This document shows positions 23,481 through 35,797 of a DNA stretch of 64,000 bases, in pieces. The stretch's first letter is position 1. Each line of letters starts with the position of its first letter. The position numbers were made by a program, and so were the translations under genes. The notes under the pieces were generated by a model. The model had not been told where the DNA came from and did not search any database. It saw nothing but the letters and a program-made list of their open reading frames with translations. This DNA is from Anarhynchus alexandrinus (Eukaryota; Chordata; Aves; Charadriiformes; Charadriidae): positions 2,255,086-2,319,085 of the forward strand of contig VUYV01000146.1 of assembly GCA_008711295.1 (NCBI GenBank). The letters run 5' to 3'.

Positions 23481-24753
23481 ATCATAGAATAGTCTAGGTT
23501 GGAAGGGACCTTTAATATCATTGATTCCAACCATTAACCGAACACTGCCAAAACCACCACTAAACTGCGTCCCTAAGCACCATGTCTACTTGTCTTTTAA
23601 ATACCTCCAGGGATGGTGATTCAACCACTTCCCTGGGCAGCACGCTCCAATGCTTGACAACCCTTTCAGTGAAGAAATTTTTCCCAATATCCATCCTAAA
23701 CTTCCCCTGGCACAACTTGAGGCCATTTCCTCTTGTCCTATCATCAATTACTTGGGAGAAGAGACCAACCGCCACCTTGCTACAACCTCCTTTCAGGTAG
23801 TTGTAGAGAGGGATAAGGTCTCCTCTCAGCCTCCTTTTCTCCACACTAAACAACCCCAGTTCCCTCAGCCACTCCTCATGAGACTTGTTCCCTAGACACC
23901 TGACCAGCCTTGTTGGCCTTCTCTGGACACGCTCCAGAATCTCAATCTCTTTCTTGTAGTGAGGGGCCTAAAACTGAACACAGTATTTGAGGTGTAGCCT
24001 CACTAGTGCTGAGTACTGTGGGACAATCACTTCCCTAGTCCTGCTGGCCACACTATTCCTGATACAGGCCAGGATGCTGTTGGCCTTCTTGGCCACCTGG
24101 GCACACTGCTGTCTCATATTCAGCCGGCTCTCAACCAACACCCCCAGGTCCTTTTCTGCCGGGCAGCTTTCCAGCCACTCTTCCCCATGCCTGTAGCGCT
24201 GCATGGAGTTGTTGTGATCCAAGTGCAGGACCCAGCACTTGGCCTTGTTGAACCTCATACTGTTGGCCCTGGCCCATTGATCCAACCTGTCCAGATCCCT
24301 CTGTAGGGCCTTCCTACCCTCAAGAAAATCACCACTCCAGCCCAACCTGGTGTCATCTGCGAACTTACTGAGGGTGCACTGGATCCCCTTGTCCAGATCA
24401 TTGGCAAAGATATTAAAGAGAAATGGCACTGATACTGAGCCCTGGGGAACACCACTTGTGACCGGCCACCAACTGCATTTAACTCCATTCCCCGCACCTC
24501 TTTGGGTCCAGCCATCCAGCCAGTGTTTCACCCAGCCAAGAGTATACCCATCCAAGCCATGAGCAGCCAGTTTCTCCAGGAGAATGGTGTGGGAAACGGA
24601 GTCAATGGCTTTACTGAAGTCCAGGTAGACAACATCCACAGTCTCTCCTTCATCCACTAAGCGGGTCATCTGGTCATAGGAGATCAGGTTAATGAAGCAG
24701 GACCTGCCTTTCATGAATCCATGCTGACTGGGCCTGATCACCTGGTTATGAGG
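23481..24753 (-). mobile_element. CR1 LINE, 1.27 kb, 5'-truncated, antisense
   Basis: The 3' tail (atcatagaat) is at 23481. The - strand encodes reverse transcriptase from [20 protein letters not shown] through FADDTRL near 24350 to the C-terminus, in two long pieces: one reaching from 24753 down to 23968 and one at 23560-23853. A frame break near 23960 inactivates it. It is the same subfamily as the copy at 58027-58877. Confidence 0.95.
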
Positions 24754-26067
24754 ACACATTCTGCCTCCATCTGCTGTATCAAAAAGCAAGTAGAAACCTG
24801 GTTCCTTCTTGCTGTATCTGGAAGTGTTGGAGTTAGAGATGTGGACTTCTAGCATCTGAATGCATCTTTGGCAGTCTGTTTTACCAGCTCCTCTCCGCTG
24901 GACACACTCAACTGATCTAGAAGTCTGGATGTATGTATCTGGGCAGAGTCTTTTCTCAAGAGAGTAATCAAAGGTAGACTTGTTGCCATCACGACCAGGA
25001 ATCTGTTTCATGGCTCTTGCTTGAGTTTAGATCATCTCAGAGCTCTTTCTTGCAAGCACTTGTTTCTTTGGATTGTTGATCTGCTGTGTGCCTTTTTTCC
25101 CCTGCTCTCACAGGTTCCTGTAAGGTGATAAGGTTTGAACCAGAAATGCCATTCTGCTTACTGAAATTCTAAAAGATTTTTTGTTTTTCCTTTCCTTTAT
25201 TTCTTCTTCTGGGTTAAATGTTTCATGTCATTGTCAAGACCTTCTACCTCACATTGTGATGGGATGATGAATTCTCTCGGGTAAAAAGTATTTATGCTCT
25301 TCTCAAGTCTGTGTGACTTTAGCTAACAGTAGGGATGTGTCCATTGTTATGGGCAGTGGAATGAGTCTGTGTGGTGTCTGAGCCTTGGTGTGGTGTTCTT
25401 GGTGTTGCCCTTTCTCCAGTATTTAATCCCATCGATTCTGGGAAGCCCTTTGCAGTTGAAGTATGTGGGACTCTCATTTAAAGTCCAGCTCCGTCCATTC
25501 TCTTCCAATTGATCAGACACCTGTATCTGCGGTCCAAGTGCTTCTGACAGAGCAAATCTAGATGCATCCTGTTTATGAACCCTGTTCCTTGGTAGGACTT
25601 GAATCTGAGCCTTGGGGAACATGCTTTTGGGGATTCTTGCTTAGTTTCTACCTTTCCTTGAGGTTATTGCATCAACAACCAGAGTATGGGAGATTTAGAT
25701 GATTATAGCTATCACCTGCTCTTTATATCAGAATTGTTTATGCAGTGCTAGCAACAGAATCTAAATTGCAGTATTGTCTGAGTTTTCAGAAACCACACAC
25801 CATGTATGTACACTGCAGCTATCTGATGTGACGCTACCAGGATCAAACAAGCATCATCCCCTTTTCTCCTCATACATGACGTCAGAGGAACATTGTTCTC
25901 ATTGCTTTGCATCAGGATGCTTGTATTTGCTCCCTCTTGCCGTGCTTGTGTAATAAGAATGTCCAGAGCCATCACATAGATGCTTTTGGAAAGGATATTA
26001 ACGCTCATACCCTGGTTAAGAGAGATTAGAGTGACAGCCAGGTTCAGGGAGGAAGCGTGTTGTATGT

Positions 26068-26078
26068 GGGGGGGGGGG
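26068..26078. repeat. Poly-G run
   Basis: Eleven consecutive G bases; a homopolymer prone to length error. Confidence 0.85.
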
Positions 26079-26470
26079 TCTAATTGTTCATAGTTTTCTA
26101 CTTTGCAGTGTTAGACTATCATTTTTGAGGCCTTTGTCTCTAAGCACTGTCTAAAATGATGTACTTAAGACGCATACCTCTACATATTTTCAGTTTGAAT
26201 CAGAGCACTGTTTCCTTAGGTGTTGTGACCCTGGTATAAATGGCTTTCATATTATTTGACATCTCTTTTACACTTGTGAGGAATGTCTGAAATTGGTGTT
26301 CAAATTTAAAAAAAGAGGTTACAGAGATACAGCAATTCTTTAAATTAGCCTGCTGTTGCCTGTAACTGGCTTACACCTGTGTGTTGGTCCCTTTTATACC
26401 AGCAGAACAAATGATTTACTACTGAAGTGGTATTTTGCTTATTCATTTATATTTTCTGGTTTGGGGGTTT

Positions 26471-26495
26471 TCTTTTTTTTTTTTTTTTTTTAAAN
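26471..26495. repeat. Poly-T tract ending in an N
   Basis: About twenty T bases followed by taaan. The undetermined base at 26495 directly abuts the 3' end of the CR1 at 26496 and probably reflects sequencing trouble at the homopolymer. Confidence 0.85.
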
Positions 26496-26910
26496 ATCAT
26501 AGAATGGTTAGAGTTGGAGGGGACCTTAAAGATCCTCTAGTTCCAACCCCCCTGCCATAGGCAGGGACACCTTCCACTAGACCAGGTTACTCAAAGCCCC
26601 ATCCAACCTGACCTCCAGGCATGGGGCATCCACAACTTATCTGGGCAACCTGTTGCAGTGTCTCTCCACCCTCAGAGTAAAGAATTCCTAATATCTAATC
26701 TAAATCTACCCTCTTTCAGTTGAAAACTGTTACTCCTTGTCCTGTCACTACACTCCCTGATAAAGAGTCCTTCCCAGTTTTTCCTGTAGGCCCCCTTTAG
26801 TTACTGGAAGGCTGCTGTAAGGTCTCCCTGGAGCCTTCTCTTTCTCCAGGCTGAACAGCCCCTACTCACTCAGCCTGTCTTCATAGGAGAGGTGCTTCCA
26901 ACCTTGTGTA
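26496..26910 (-). mobile_element. CR1 LINE fragment, 3' end
   Basis: Antisense CR1. The tail atcatagaatggttagag is at the left edge, followed by about 400 bases of 3' coding sequence with many frameshifts. Truncated near 26910, next to a second T-rich tract. Confidence 0.88.
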
Positions 26911-27204
26911 TGGATTTTTTTTTTTTTTTTAAAATGGTTGGCCAGTTCCCAACTGTATTTCCTCAATCTGACTTTTTTTTTTTTTAATGTAGATGTCATC
27001 TCCATTCCATGGGGTAGAATTTAGTTGGATGCTTAAGTGTGGCACTAGCTAGACCATTTTGGTGAAAATGAGTGAGGCTAATTTACACTGTTTTAATAAT
27101 AAATCTTTAATATTTGCTCAGATTTATTGAAATGGTTAGTAGCCATTTATATAAACTGCTCTGTTGGCAGAGCTGAGAAACAGGTAAGAGAGAGAGAGAG
27201 ACCA

Positions 27205-27878
27205 GCTCTGGGGAAAGGGACCTGGGAGTCCTGGTGGACAACAGGATGACCATGAGCCAGCAATGTGCCCTGGTGGCCAAGAAGGCCAATGGCATCCTGG
27301 GGTGCATCAAGAAGAGTGTGGCCAGCAGGTCTGAGGAAGGTCATCCTCGCCCTCTACTCTGCCCTGGTGAGGCCGCACCTGGAGTACTGTGTCCAGTTCT
27401 GGTCTCCCCGGTTCAAGAAAGACAGGGATCTGCTGGAGAGGGTCCAGCAGAGGGCTACAAAGATGATTAGGGGATTGGAGCATCTCTCTTATGAGGAAAG
27501 ACTGAGGGACTTGGGTCTTTTTAGTCTAGAGAAAAGAAGATTGAGGGGGCATCTTGTTAACGCTTACAAATACTTAAAGGCAGGGTGCCAGGGGGATGGG
27601 AACAGTCTTTTTTCAGTGGTGCCCAGTGATAGGACAAGAGGGAACAGGCACAAACTTGAACATAGGAAGTTCCATCTTAACATGAGGAGGAACTTCTTTA
27701 CTTTGAGGGTGGCAGAGCACTGGAACAGGCTGCCCAGAGAGGCTGTGGAGTCTCCCACTCTGGAGACATTCAAAACCCACCTGGACACCATCCTGTGCAA
27801 CTTGCTGTAGGTGAACCTGCTTTGGAAGGGGGGTTGGACTAGATGATCTCCAAGCCTGACCATTCTGTGATTCTGTAA
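27205..27878 (+). mobile_element. CR1 LINE fragment, 3' end, sense
   Basis: An open stretch at 27265-27810 encodes 181 residues of the CR1 reverse-transcriptase C-terminus ([60 protein letters not shown]). The 3' tail ends ccattctgtgattctg at about 27876. Few breaks, so a fairly young copy, but 5'-truncated to under 700 bases. Confidence 0.93.
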
Positions 27879-30738
27879 GCAGCTGTTTGAAAGGGGTGTG
27901 GTTTGCAAGCCTTTTGCTAGTGTGAGCACTTCAGTAAGTGAGTTCTCTTCACATTTTTAGTTTAATTACACTGAAATTCATTTTGCTCTGTTAGATTCTA
28001 TGTCAAAGAAACATCTAGCTTAACCTTCAAGAAAATATTCCTGATAATAAACTTCATGGTAAACTTCTTTTAAGACTTTGAAGTTTTCCCTGCCATCTGG
28101 AACTATGCAAGGCCTTGAGAGCATTTGAAAGAGACCTTACAAAGGCAGTAAATGTAATTTTCTCTCTACTAGTTTAAATGCTAATGTCTCGTCTTCCTTC
28201 ATAGATCTTTGGTGCTGTAATCTTTTCCACAGCAGTTACTGGAAGTCCCTTTGGGCTATCTTACAGCATTTAGTATTTTCACTGTCATGCAAATGGAAGT
28301 TTAATTTTTCCTATGTCTAGATGTATCTATCATCACAACCTCTCTAGTATGCCAGTTGTCTAGAGCAGCAGCAGTAAATTGTGAAATAATTCCTCCATGG
28401 TAATGATAGATAATGGAGTTTCAGTAAAAATAAGGCTCTGCATTCACTGAAGAGAAGTTAATACTGAAGTCTTTTTGAGTTTAGTTTGTAACACTGTTAA
28501 GTCATTTAACTTAAATTTTTGCTTAGTCCCTTAAAACAGACTAAAACTCTAAGGTATCACCCATCTTTATCATCTAAGGAGAATTTTCTGCACTTTCTGC
28601 ATGTGTCTGTGCTGAATGAAATTCTAATTTCTGTCTTAACTGTTGTTGTATTGATCAAGTAAATCCTGGAACTGTAGACATACTGTAACTTCTACATAAA
28701 CCAAATTGTACCAGAGACTTTTTTGCTAAATAAGTAGTGTGCAAGTGCGCGTATCTGGAGGGATGCATAAGAAATACTTATTTCTAAAGTCAGAAGTTAG
28801 TTTTTACATTACTAGAATTTTTCTGTTTGTATTAACAAAGTGACACAAGCTTACTTATAACTGTCTCAGAAACACACATTATCAAAACTTGGAGATGTCT
28901 GGAAATTAATTGCATGATACTCTTCTAATAGAAGGAATCTTGCTATATGACTGCGGTCTACTGTTATAGGTATTTATGACTTAAAAATATCTGTAAGCAG
29001 TATAAATTGCCGTTGTGTGGTATAGTATCATCAGAAAGTGTGCCAAGACTGGGCTTATGGAAGCAATGTTAACTTTGCTTGAATATGAAAGTGTTGAGGA
29101 AAGTAATATGTCGGGTAGAAAACTTAATGTGACGAGATTTCTGAAAATGATGTGTCTTCTCCCTTTTCCAAGTTATGACCTAGATCGTAGTATTTTGAGT
29201 TTATAAACTTAAGAATCAGATTAAAACTAGATATAAGCTAGCATCCAGCCTTTTGAATCCTACATGGGCCTGTGAGAATTGAAGTCAAGACAGAGGCTCG
29301 TGTCTATAGCGCTGTCCTTTTACAAGAGGCTTTCTGTTGCAGAATGCATGTTAATTCTCATTGTCTGAAGTTCCACAATACAGTTTTAATTAATTTGATG
29401 GGTTTGCTTCTTCCTGTTTCCCTCTGCATGGTTTTCCTTGCTCCATCCAGTTTGCTTTTTTCTCCCTTTCCTTGTGCCTGCTCTGGTGCTTATTTAACTC
29501 TTCATTATGCCATAAAACTGACATATTAAAGAGGGAGGGTTGCTGTTTCTTTGTTAGTTTGGTTTTTGGTTTTGTTTTTGGTGGGGTTTTTTTTGTGTTG
29601 AATTGGTTTATCATGTAATGGCTTAGCTTTACTGTTAGAGTTGGCATAAGTTAGGTGATAAATTAGGCCTTGTTGTCAGCTGGGAGGAGTGTTAGAGGAA
29701 GAAGGGAGCCAAACTACTCTTGACAAAGTGCTGACATGACTCAATTATATTGCATATGACTATAGTAACTGGTGTACTAATTAGTATTAGTGTAGTGATA
29801 GTACTTGGGGAATTTAGTAATCACCATGTAGTTGGGTAGTCTGTGTTTATGGGCTTTTTTGGTGGTGTTTTGTGGTTGTTTTGTTTGTTGTTGTTTTTTT
29901 TTCCTTTTTCTTTTGGCTAGGACATCTGGGCTGGTCAGTCCTGGCCGATAATAATTGTTCACATGAGAGTTGCTGTATTTGGAAATGAAGGGACTGGGAG
30001 CTGGCTAAGGAAGAGTACAGACAAGTTAGTTAAGTATAATTTCACAAACCTGGGCTTGTCTGTGCCCAACAGAGGTCTTATATGCAGATGGGGACCATCT
30101 AGTGTTTCTTGAAGTAGGAGGTGAGATCTGATAATCAAGTAAAGGACTGGCACTGATGACACTCACAGGAAGTTGCACTTGATGGTAAGAAGGAAAACTG
30201 AGGCAGACTTGCTGCATCTGCCATGTGTTACCTTACAGGAAGAGGGGCAACAACTCTTACTGGTGGCGTTAAGAAATCCTGAGTTCAAAGATAAAGCCTT
30301 CAGCTCAAAAGAAGAAATTCATAGAGAAGTTTTTGTCTAATCTGTTTCAGATCACTGAAGAAACAAACATATTAATGGTTCAGACAAGTGATGTTTGTTT
30401 TGAGTGTTATCAGTGATGAACACAGTTGAGTTGATGCGTGTCTGCTGGTAAAATGCAAAATATGAAATGTGTTAGTAACACTGTTACTGTTGATTTGACA
30501 GCAGCAGGAATATAGAAGTTTTCCTTTAGCATTAGTGATATTTGAGACTGATGCATCTGTAATAATATGTTTTTTTCCTGTGTTACTAATGCTTTCATAC
30601 CCTGCAGGAGTGTAGGTGGCTTGTATAATGTTCTGATAATACACTCCAGATTGGGTCACGATGGATTGTTTCTATGGGAGTGTAGTAAAGCTAAAGGTAA
30701 CTTTACAATTTTGTTTGCTTCTTTGACTTATTTTTAAG

Positions 30739-30810
30739 CCTGTGCCATCCAGGACCTTGCCCTTCGTGCCCAGCCTTTGTGACAAAAACATGTGAATGTG
30801 GACAAACAAG
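30739..30810 (+). CDS. NFX1: NFX1 exon 6: end of knuckle 1
   Basis: A 72-base exon (residues 466-489), reading [20 protein letters not shown]. It contributes Cys-His-x-Gly-x-Cys-x2-Cys, the diagnostic second half of an NFX1-type zinc knuckle, then the CxCG turn that separates knuckles. Acceptor tatttttaag, donor gtgaga. It lies after a 9.1-kb intron. Confidence 0.96.
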
Positions 30811-32484
30811 GTGAGACTGCTTCTGTTATATAAACAAAAATTTATATCAGAATAGTTTATTAAAAGTTTATATGATAAATGTTTTCTTTCTTATAGTTTA
30901 TTAGAAGTTTACAGACCAAAGTTTTTTCTGAGCTATAGCTTTTATTTGTCCACTAAAATAATATGGAGAATTTTATTTTATAAAAATATGCAATTACTTT
31001 AAATCTTTTAAGAAAAAATAAAAATTATCAAAAAAGAGTTGTCTGTGTTAAAATCAGTTTATGGTACATGTAGCTGAATTGTCCCAGCTCTCTGTGAGTT
31101 GATTCAATTTTGAAATCCTATTCTAATATTTATTAATTTTATTTTGTGGAAGAGACAGAGAAAGAAGTAGAAAAAGGTTCACACCTTTTCTGTCTGAATG
31201 GAATGTAATGTCGAGTTACTCCATTCCAGAAATTATTATTTCAAAAATAGCATGTACTTTTCTGGGAAGTTGTACCACTAACAAGAGAGAAGTCTGTAGT
31301 ATATTCCAGTCTTGAAGGCCATCTTTTCCTTGCATGTTTGATGCATTTAGTGTCATTGCCAACAGCAAGACTATACTGCCCGTACTATCTGTGATCTCTC
31401 ATATTAAATTGTTCTGAGTCTTTAGAGTCCCTGTTCTAGCTACTTAGAACTGGTTCTGTGTAATAAAATGTTTGCCTGTGCTTGTTTCCAGAACCCAAAC
31501 AAAAACTGATTTCAGTGTTAGCATTCTTGCTCTAGAAAAAAGGTTTTCAGACTTCTGCAATTATTTCTGAAAGTTTGAATGTGATATTAAGTGATCTTAA
31601 TTTTTCAAAAGAAGGTACAGCTATTTCTGTGGCAGTATTTGTAATTGAAAGCACTTTGCCTTCAGTAGAAAAATCGATCGGTTGTAAATTACTGAATTTT
31701 ATTTTCCACAGTAAGATCACCTCCTTTTTTTTTTTTTTTTATTCTAGCTATTCCTTGCATTTAAAAGTTTAATAGATGCATCCAGCTTTGATTATTTTTT
31801 CCCAGGTGCCAGCTACTTTCACAAGATTGCTGATTTTTGTAATACTGCACGTAATACTTAAAACTTCCTTCTAAATAACATTTTTTCATATATACTGTAT
31901 TAGAATCCAAGATGTATGGTATGGCACCTCTGACCTTAAGATATTTTAAAGTTGCTATTTCAAACGTACATTTTATAGCCATTGTATGAGGCCAGCCAGA
32001 ATGCAAAAAGAAGAGAATTTATTGTTTTGTCCCATTTTTTTAACAATTTAACTAAAAAACCCAGCTCTTTCTCATAGACTGCTGACTCACTATTAAGGAC
32101 CACAACCCTATCTTCATTCTGCTCAGTGGACTGAAGATCATTTAAGTCTTCAGAAAGATGTCTGTAATAGAAATATCTGCTCTTCTGGCATGATGCATAA
32201 CCATACGTTAGGTTCAAGTTACAGTGTCACTTTTTTTTTTTTTTTCCATTTTGCTGAGACAAAATTCTGTAGACTTATTGCAGTGATAAGTGTCCTGCTT
32301 TAGGGACGTGGGAGAGGGGAAGCAGGGGGAAAAAATAGTGTGGTTGTTTCCTAAAAGCTCTGTCATTAGTAATTATGCTCCCTTTCAAAGGCTTTGGCAT
32401 TTTACTGAAAAAGTATATTCCTTTTTAATAAATGCTCTGTGGATACTAAGGTAGCTGACAGACTATGGTGTCATTTCTCTACAG
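30811..32484 (+). other. Intron 6 of NFX1
   Basis: 1.7 kb of AT-rich sequence with a poly-T tract near 31722-31740 and a second near 32231-32245. No repeat family or coding sequence recognised. Confidence 0.85.
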
Positions 32485-32624
32485 TCATTCAGTTCGCTGT
32501 GGCCAGTCAACAAAAATTCATTGTTCTAATGTATGTGGAAGTACTTTAAACTGTGGTAAGCACAGCTGTACTCAAGTGTGCCATGCAGGAAAATGTTCAC
32601 CTTGCCAATTAACAGTACAGCAAG
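32485..32624 (+). CDS. NFX1: NFX1 exon 7: knuckle 2
   Basis: Residues 490-536. A complete NFX1-type knuckle: Cys-x3-Cys in CSNVC, the central CGKHSC, then [13 protein letters not shown]. The acceptor is tttctctacag and the donor gtaagt; it ends with one base of a Val codon. All expected Cys and His ligands are present. Confidence 0.97.
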
Positions 32625-33699
32625 GTAAGTATCGGAATACCTTATGTATATCCACTCTGTACTATGAAAACAGGAGGGTAAAAAAAAAAACAGTACTAAG
32701 AGGCAAGTGCTTTATTTTTACTTAACAAAACCAAAATCTGTTGCTAGAATATTTTAAAGATGGAAAATGTGTCAGCATCACTATATATTTAAATAAGAAT
32801 ATGAATGGGACTAGAAAGAATCCTGCTAAGATGATTAGGCTGTTGGAGCATGTGCCCTGTTAGGACAGGCTGGTGGTACTGGACTTTGTTAGCTTGAGAA
32901 GTCTGAGTAGTGGCCTTTGACTAGGTAATAGGAGGTAATCAATAAGACAGAGAGAGGCTGTGCATGGGGGGAGAATGAGACACCATGAGCCAAAGTTGAA
33001 ATGCTATAACTAGCTGTAAGGAAAAACTCTTTTCTTGGCAACTTGGAGGTTTTCAAGACCCAACTGAATAAAACACTGAGTACCATTGTCTGATCTCATA
33101 GCTGACTCAGCTTTAAGTAAGGGCTTGGACTGGCTGATCCTCTGAGGGGCCCCTCTGACCTGAATTGTCCTATGATCCTACTTAATCTTTGACAGTAATT
33201 CTGAAACTTGATTAAACAGCACATGGAAAAATAATAGAAAGAGGTATAGAAAAGCACATTTCAACAAACTATTCATGGTTTCTGTTAAAATTTCCTAAAC
33301 TTTGTCTTGAATGGAAATTAAATTGTCCAAGTACATGTGCCAGTTTACAAATACATTTTTGTTGAACTGTTTCCATAAAATATTGCAAGTTAATTTTCTC
33401 AACTTTTAAGGTAATAATTAACTTGTTATGTATAATGCTTTAATAAGTAAGCTTTTTGTGCACATAGTACTTCCCCTGTAGTTTTTATCTCTTTAATGGA
33501 AGAAATAAAACAGGAGTTCCAGCTTCTGTAGGAATGAGAAACCTCTATTGCTGAAATAAAGCTAAAAAAGAGCACTATCCTTCTAAAAACTGACTGTAAC
33601 AATTTTTCACATTTTACCTTTTTATATTTGCTGTACTGCTGAAAATGTTTTGTCACTGATACTCTCTTGTGTTTTCTGTGGAATATTGCTTTCTTTCAG
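32625..33699 (+). other. Intron 7 of NFX1
   Basis: Contains one decayed CR1 piece at 32812-33183. The rest is AT-rich and unremarkable. Confidence 0.85.
32812..33183 (+). mobile_element. CR1 LINE fragment, strongly diverged
   Basis: Sense orientation. Recognisable words are aagatgattaggctgttgga, then the taataggagg region and a tail with ggggcccctctgacctg and ctatgatccta. No frame survives. Confidence 0.65.
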
Positions 33700-33799
33700 T
33701 GTGTTACTGTGGAAGCAACTTTAAAGAAGTATTGTGTGGGACAAAGGAAGAATTCTCTGATGGATTTGGGAATTTCTCATGTCAGAATATATGTGGCAA
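33700..33799 (+). CDS. NFX1: NFX1 exon 8: spacer and start of knuckle 3
   Basis: Residues 537-569. [13 protein letters not shown] is the inter-knuckle turn; the acidic, Gly/Phe-rich stretch SDGFGNFSC is a hallmark of NFX1 at this point, and CQNICGK begins the third knuckle. Acceptor gctttctttcag, donor gtaagg. Confidence 0.96.
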
Positions 33800-33947
33800 G
33801 TAAGGTCACTATAATTTAGGCTTTTGGAAAGAAAAAGGTCATTTTATTCACACTTGGTGATCGTGATACTCTTAGATAATTCCCCTTTTTCTTTTTTTTT
33901 TTCTTTGCTTTGTTTTTTTTTTTTCTTTGGTTTTGTTTTTTTTCCAG

Positions 33948-34165
33948 AAAATTAAATTGTGGGAGGCACAACTGTACACAAGTATGCCATCCTCAGCCTT
34001 GCCAGCTCTGTCCACGACTTCCACAAGTAGTGTATCGCTGTCCCTGTGGTCAGACTCCTCTCAGCAAGTTACTGGAACTAGGATGTGTTGAACGTAAAAT
34101 ATGCACAGACCCCATCCCGTCTTGTGGAAAAACATGTGGCAAACCTCTTTCTTGTGGTAGCTATG
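33948..34165 (+). CDS. NFX1: NFX1 exon 9: knuckle 3 and first half of knuckle 4
   Basis: Residues 570-642. It holds the centre of knuckle 3 ([20 protein letters not shown]), the [20 protein letters not shown] linker that is strongly conserved in NFX1, and the start of knuckle 4 ([13 protein letters not shown]). Only 148 bases of very T-rich intron separate it from exon 8. Donor gtaatt is a weak match to consensus. Confidence 0.97.
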
Positions 34166-34658
34166 GTAATTAGAACTTTCTGTATCAGAGTATTCAAATA
34201 ATCTCGTTTGTTTTTTTTTTTAAAGGTGGTCCTTAGCTGTTTCATTTTAAGAAATAAATATTTGATTAGTCATTTTGCATTTTAATCAAACTGAGTATAA
34301 AAGCCACTGCAGAGCCTGCAGTCTGGCTGCTTGTTCATAATGATACCTTAAAACAGATTTATCTAGAAGATACACTATTTTATTTTTTTTTATTTCAGAC
34401 GTTAATGTAAAACATGTTTTAAATGTATGCATTTTCACTGTTAATTGTATACCTGAACCTCTATAGTCTATAGATTCAAGATTAAAAGTTGAAAATAATG
34501 TTATGCACATTTAACTCAAAACAGTTAATTTTTTTTGAAACTCAGCTGCACAGAAGTTCAATATCTTTGACCCGTGATGCTCCTAATAAATATGAAGTTC
34601 CGGGTTATGGATATTATTTTTTTATTAATTGTTAATCTTTGTATTTTCATTTTGCTAG
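34166..34658 (+). other. Intron 9 of NFX1
   Basis: About 490 bases, AT-rich, no repeat or gene recognised. Confidence 0.85.
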
Positions 34659-34756
34659 AGTTCATTCATACATGTGAAAGCCTTTGCCATGAAGGAGACT
34701 GTAGACCGTGTTCTCACACATCAAATATTTATTGTAGGTGTGGCTTCAAAAAAAAG
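34659..34756 (+). CDS. NFX1: NFX1 exon 10: end of knuckle 4
   Basis: Residues 643-675. [17 protein letters not shown] completes knuckle 4; [12 protein letters not shown] starts the next spacer. Acceptor ttttgctag, donor gtgagt, phase 0 at its 3' end. Confidence 0.97.
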
Positions 34757-35766
34757 GTGAGTGTATAAATCTTGGACATGGAAGCAGATAACCCGTGCTG
34801 TTTTTTAAAGCTATAGAGAAAAAAGAATTGATAGTAGTTGAGGAAGAAAAAGCTAAGTAGTATAAGAGGTTCTGTGCTCCTTAGTTGCAAGAGCCTCCAT
34901 TGTATACTAACTGATAGATGCAAACTAGATTATACTGTGAAGTGCTACCATAGGCTACTTACTGTGATGGCAATTTTTTGAAGTATTTTTGCAGTTTACT
35001 CAGAATTGTTTGTTTAAGCTGGCTACAAAGTTCTATATTATCCTGTAGTTTTTATATAGCACAAAGAATGGTAGTTTTGCCAAGAGTAATGTAAACTGAG
35101 AGAAGAAAGATAGCCTAATGTAAAAAGCTAACTAAAACTTTATAGCAATAGCTTGTAGATTTGTTGTAGAATTTTTGGAGAGAATATGAAGTTTTTACTG
35201 GTCCCCATCCTTCACACATTTATATATGCTACTTTCTGTAATCATAGCTTTGAAATCTTTGGCTACTATCACAGGACCGTTGATGACTTTTCTGACCTGT
35301 TATATATCATCTATAAGTAGGGATGGCTTCTGAATATATATAAGTCTGTAAGTACATAGAAATGACTGAATCAGACTTGCATTTTTGGGACAGTTGGTCA
35401 AAGCACAAATTTATGCGCTCTGTTGATATTCTCTGGGAGAGTTCTTTTTGTTTCCTCCATGCAAGTTTCTGGTTTCTTAGGACAAACCTCTTTCTGTCAC
35501 TTCACAGCATTATCTGCTGAATTAAGTGGGGAATACAAAACTACAAATATTTTTAGTAAGTATTGAATCTCTAAGGAAAAAGTATTGTGTTAAAAGATTT
35601 CAGGATTCTTTTCCACCTTTTGTTTCACTTTTGTATACAGAAGTGTTATACACATGAAACTGAGAGTGCTGCTTCTTTCTGTATCATGTGACTAGGTATT
35701 TTCTAGATAAGTAAGTTTCAGTTATTTTATCTGTTTTAACCTAATGGCTCCCTATTTGTTTCCTAG
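34757..35766 (+). other. Intron 10 of NFX1
   Basis: 1.0 kb of AT-rich intron with no recognised element, leading to the 31-base micro-exon. Confidence 0.8.
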
Positions 35767-35797
35767 GAAGTCCCATGTGCTCTCCTCAGAAATAAAG
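35767..35797 (+). CDS. NFX1: NFX1 exon 11: 31-base micro-exon
   Basis: Ten codons plus one base, reading EVPCALLRNK. It matches by position the human segment ELPCTSLKSE between knuckles 4 and 5. Acceptor tttcctag, donor gtacaa. Joining exon 10, this exon and exon 12 keeps the frame; leaving it out would shift the frame because 31 is not a multiple of three. It is placed by splice sites, phase and the conserved E-x-P-C pattern, so it is a little less certain than its neighbours. Confidence 0.88.

Larger units (their letters stand above)
21669..30738 (+). other. Intron 5 of NFX1
   Basis: 9.1 kb without a supported coding exon. It holds three CR1 copies (23481-24753, 26496-26910, 27205-27878), G and T homopolymers and one N. 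The flanks of the first CR1 (22780-23480 and 24754-26040) are less AT-rich than usual, contain several open stretches below 100 codons and match nothing I recognise; they may be one old repeat or ordinary unique sequence split by the CR1. The rest, 27879-30738, is plain AT-rich intron. Confidence 0.7.

Noticed and set aside
23968..25011. A 347-codon - strand open frame as a host protein
   Set aside because: From about 24753 leftwards it is CR1 reverse transcriptase; the remaining N-terminal part is read-through into flanking sequence.
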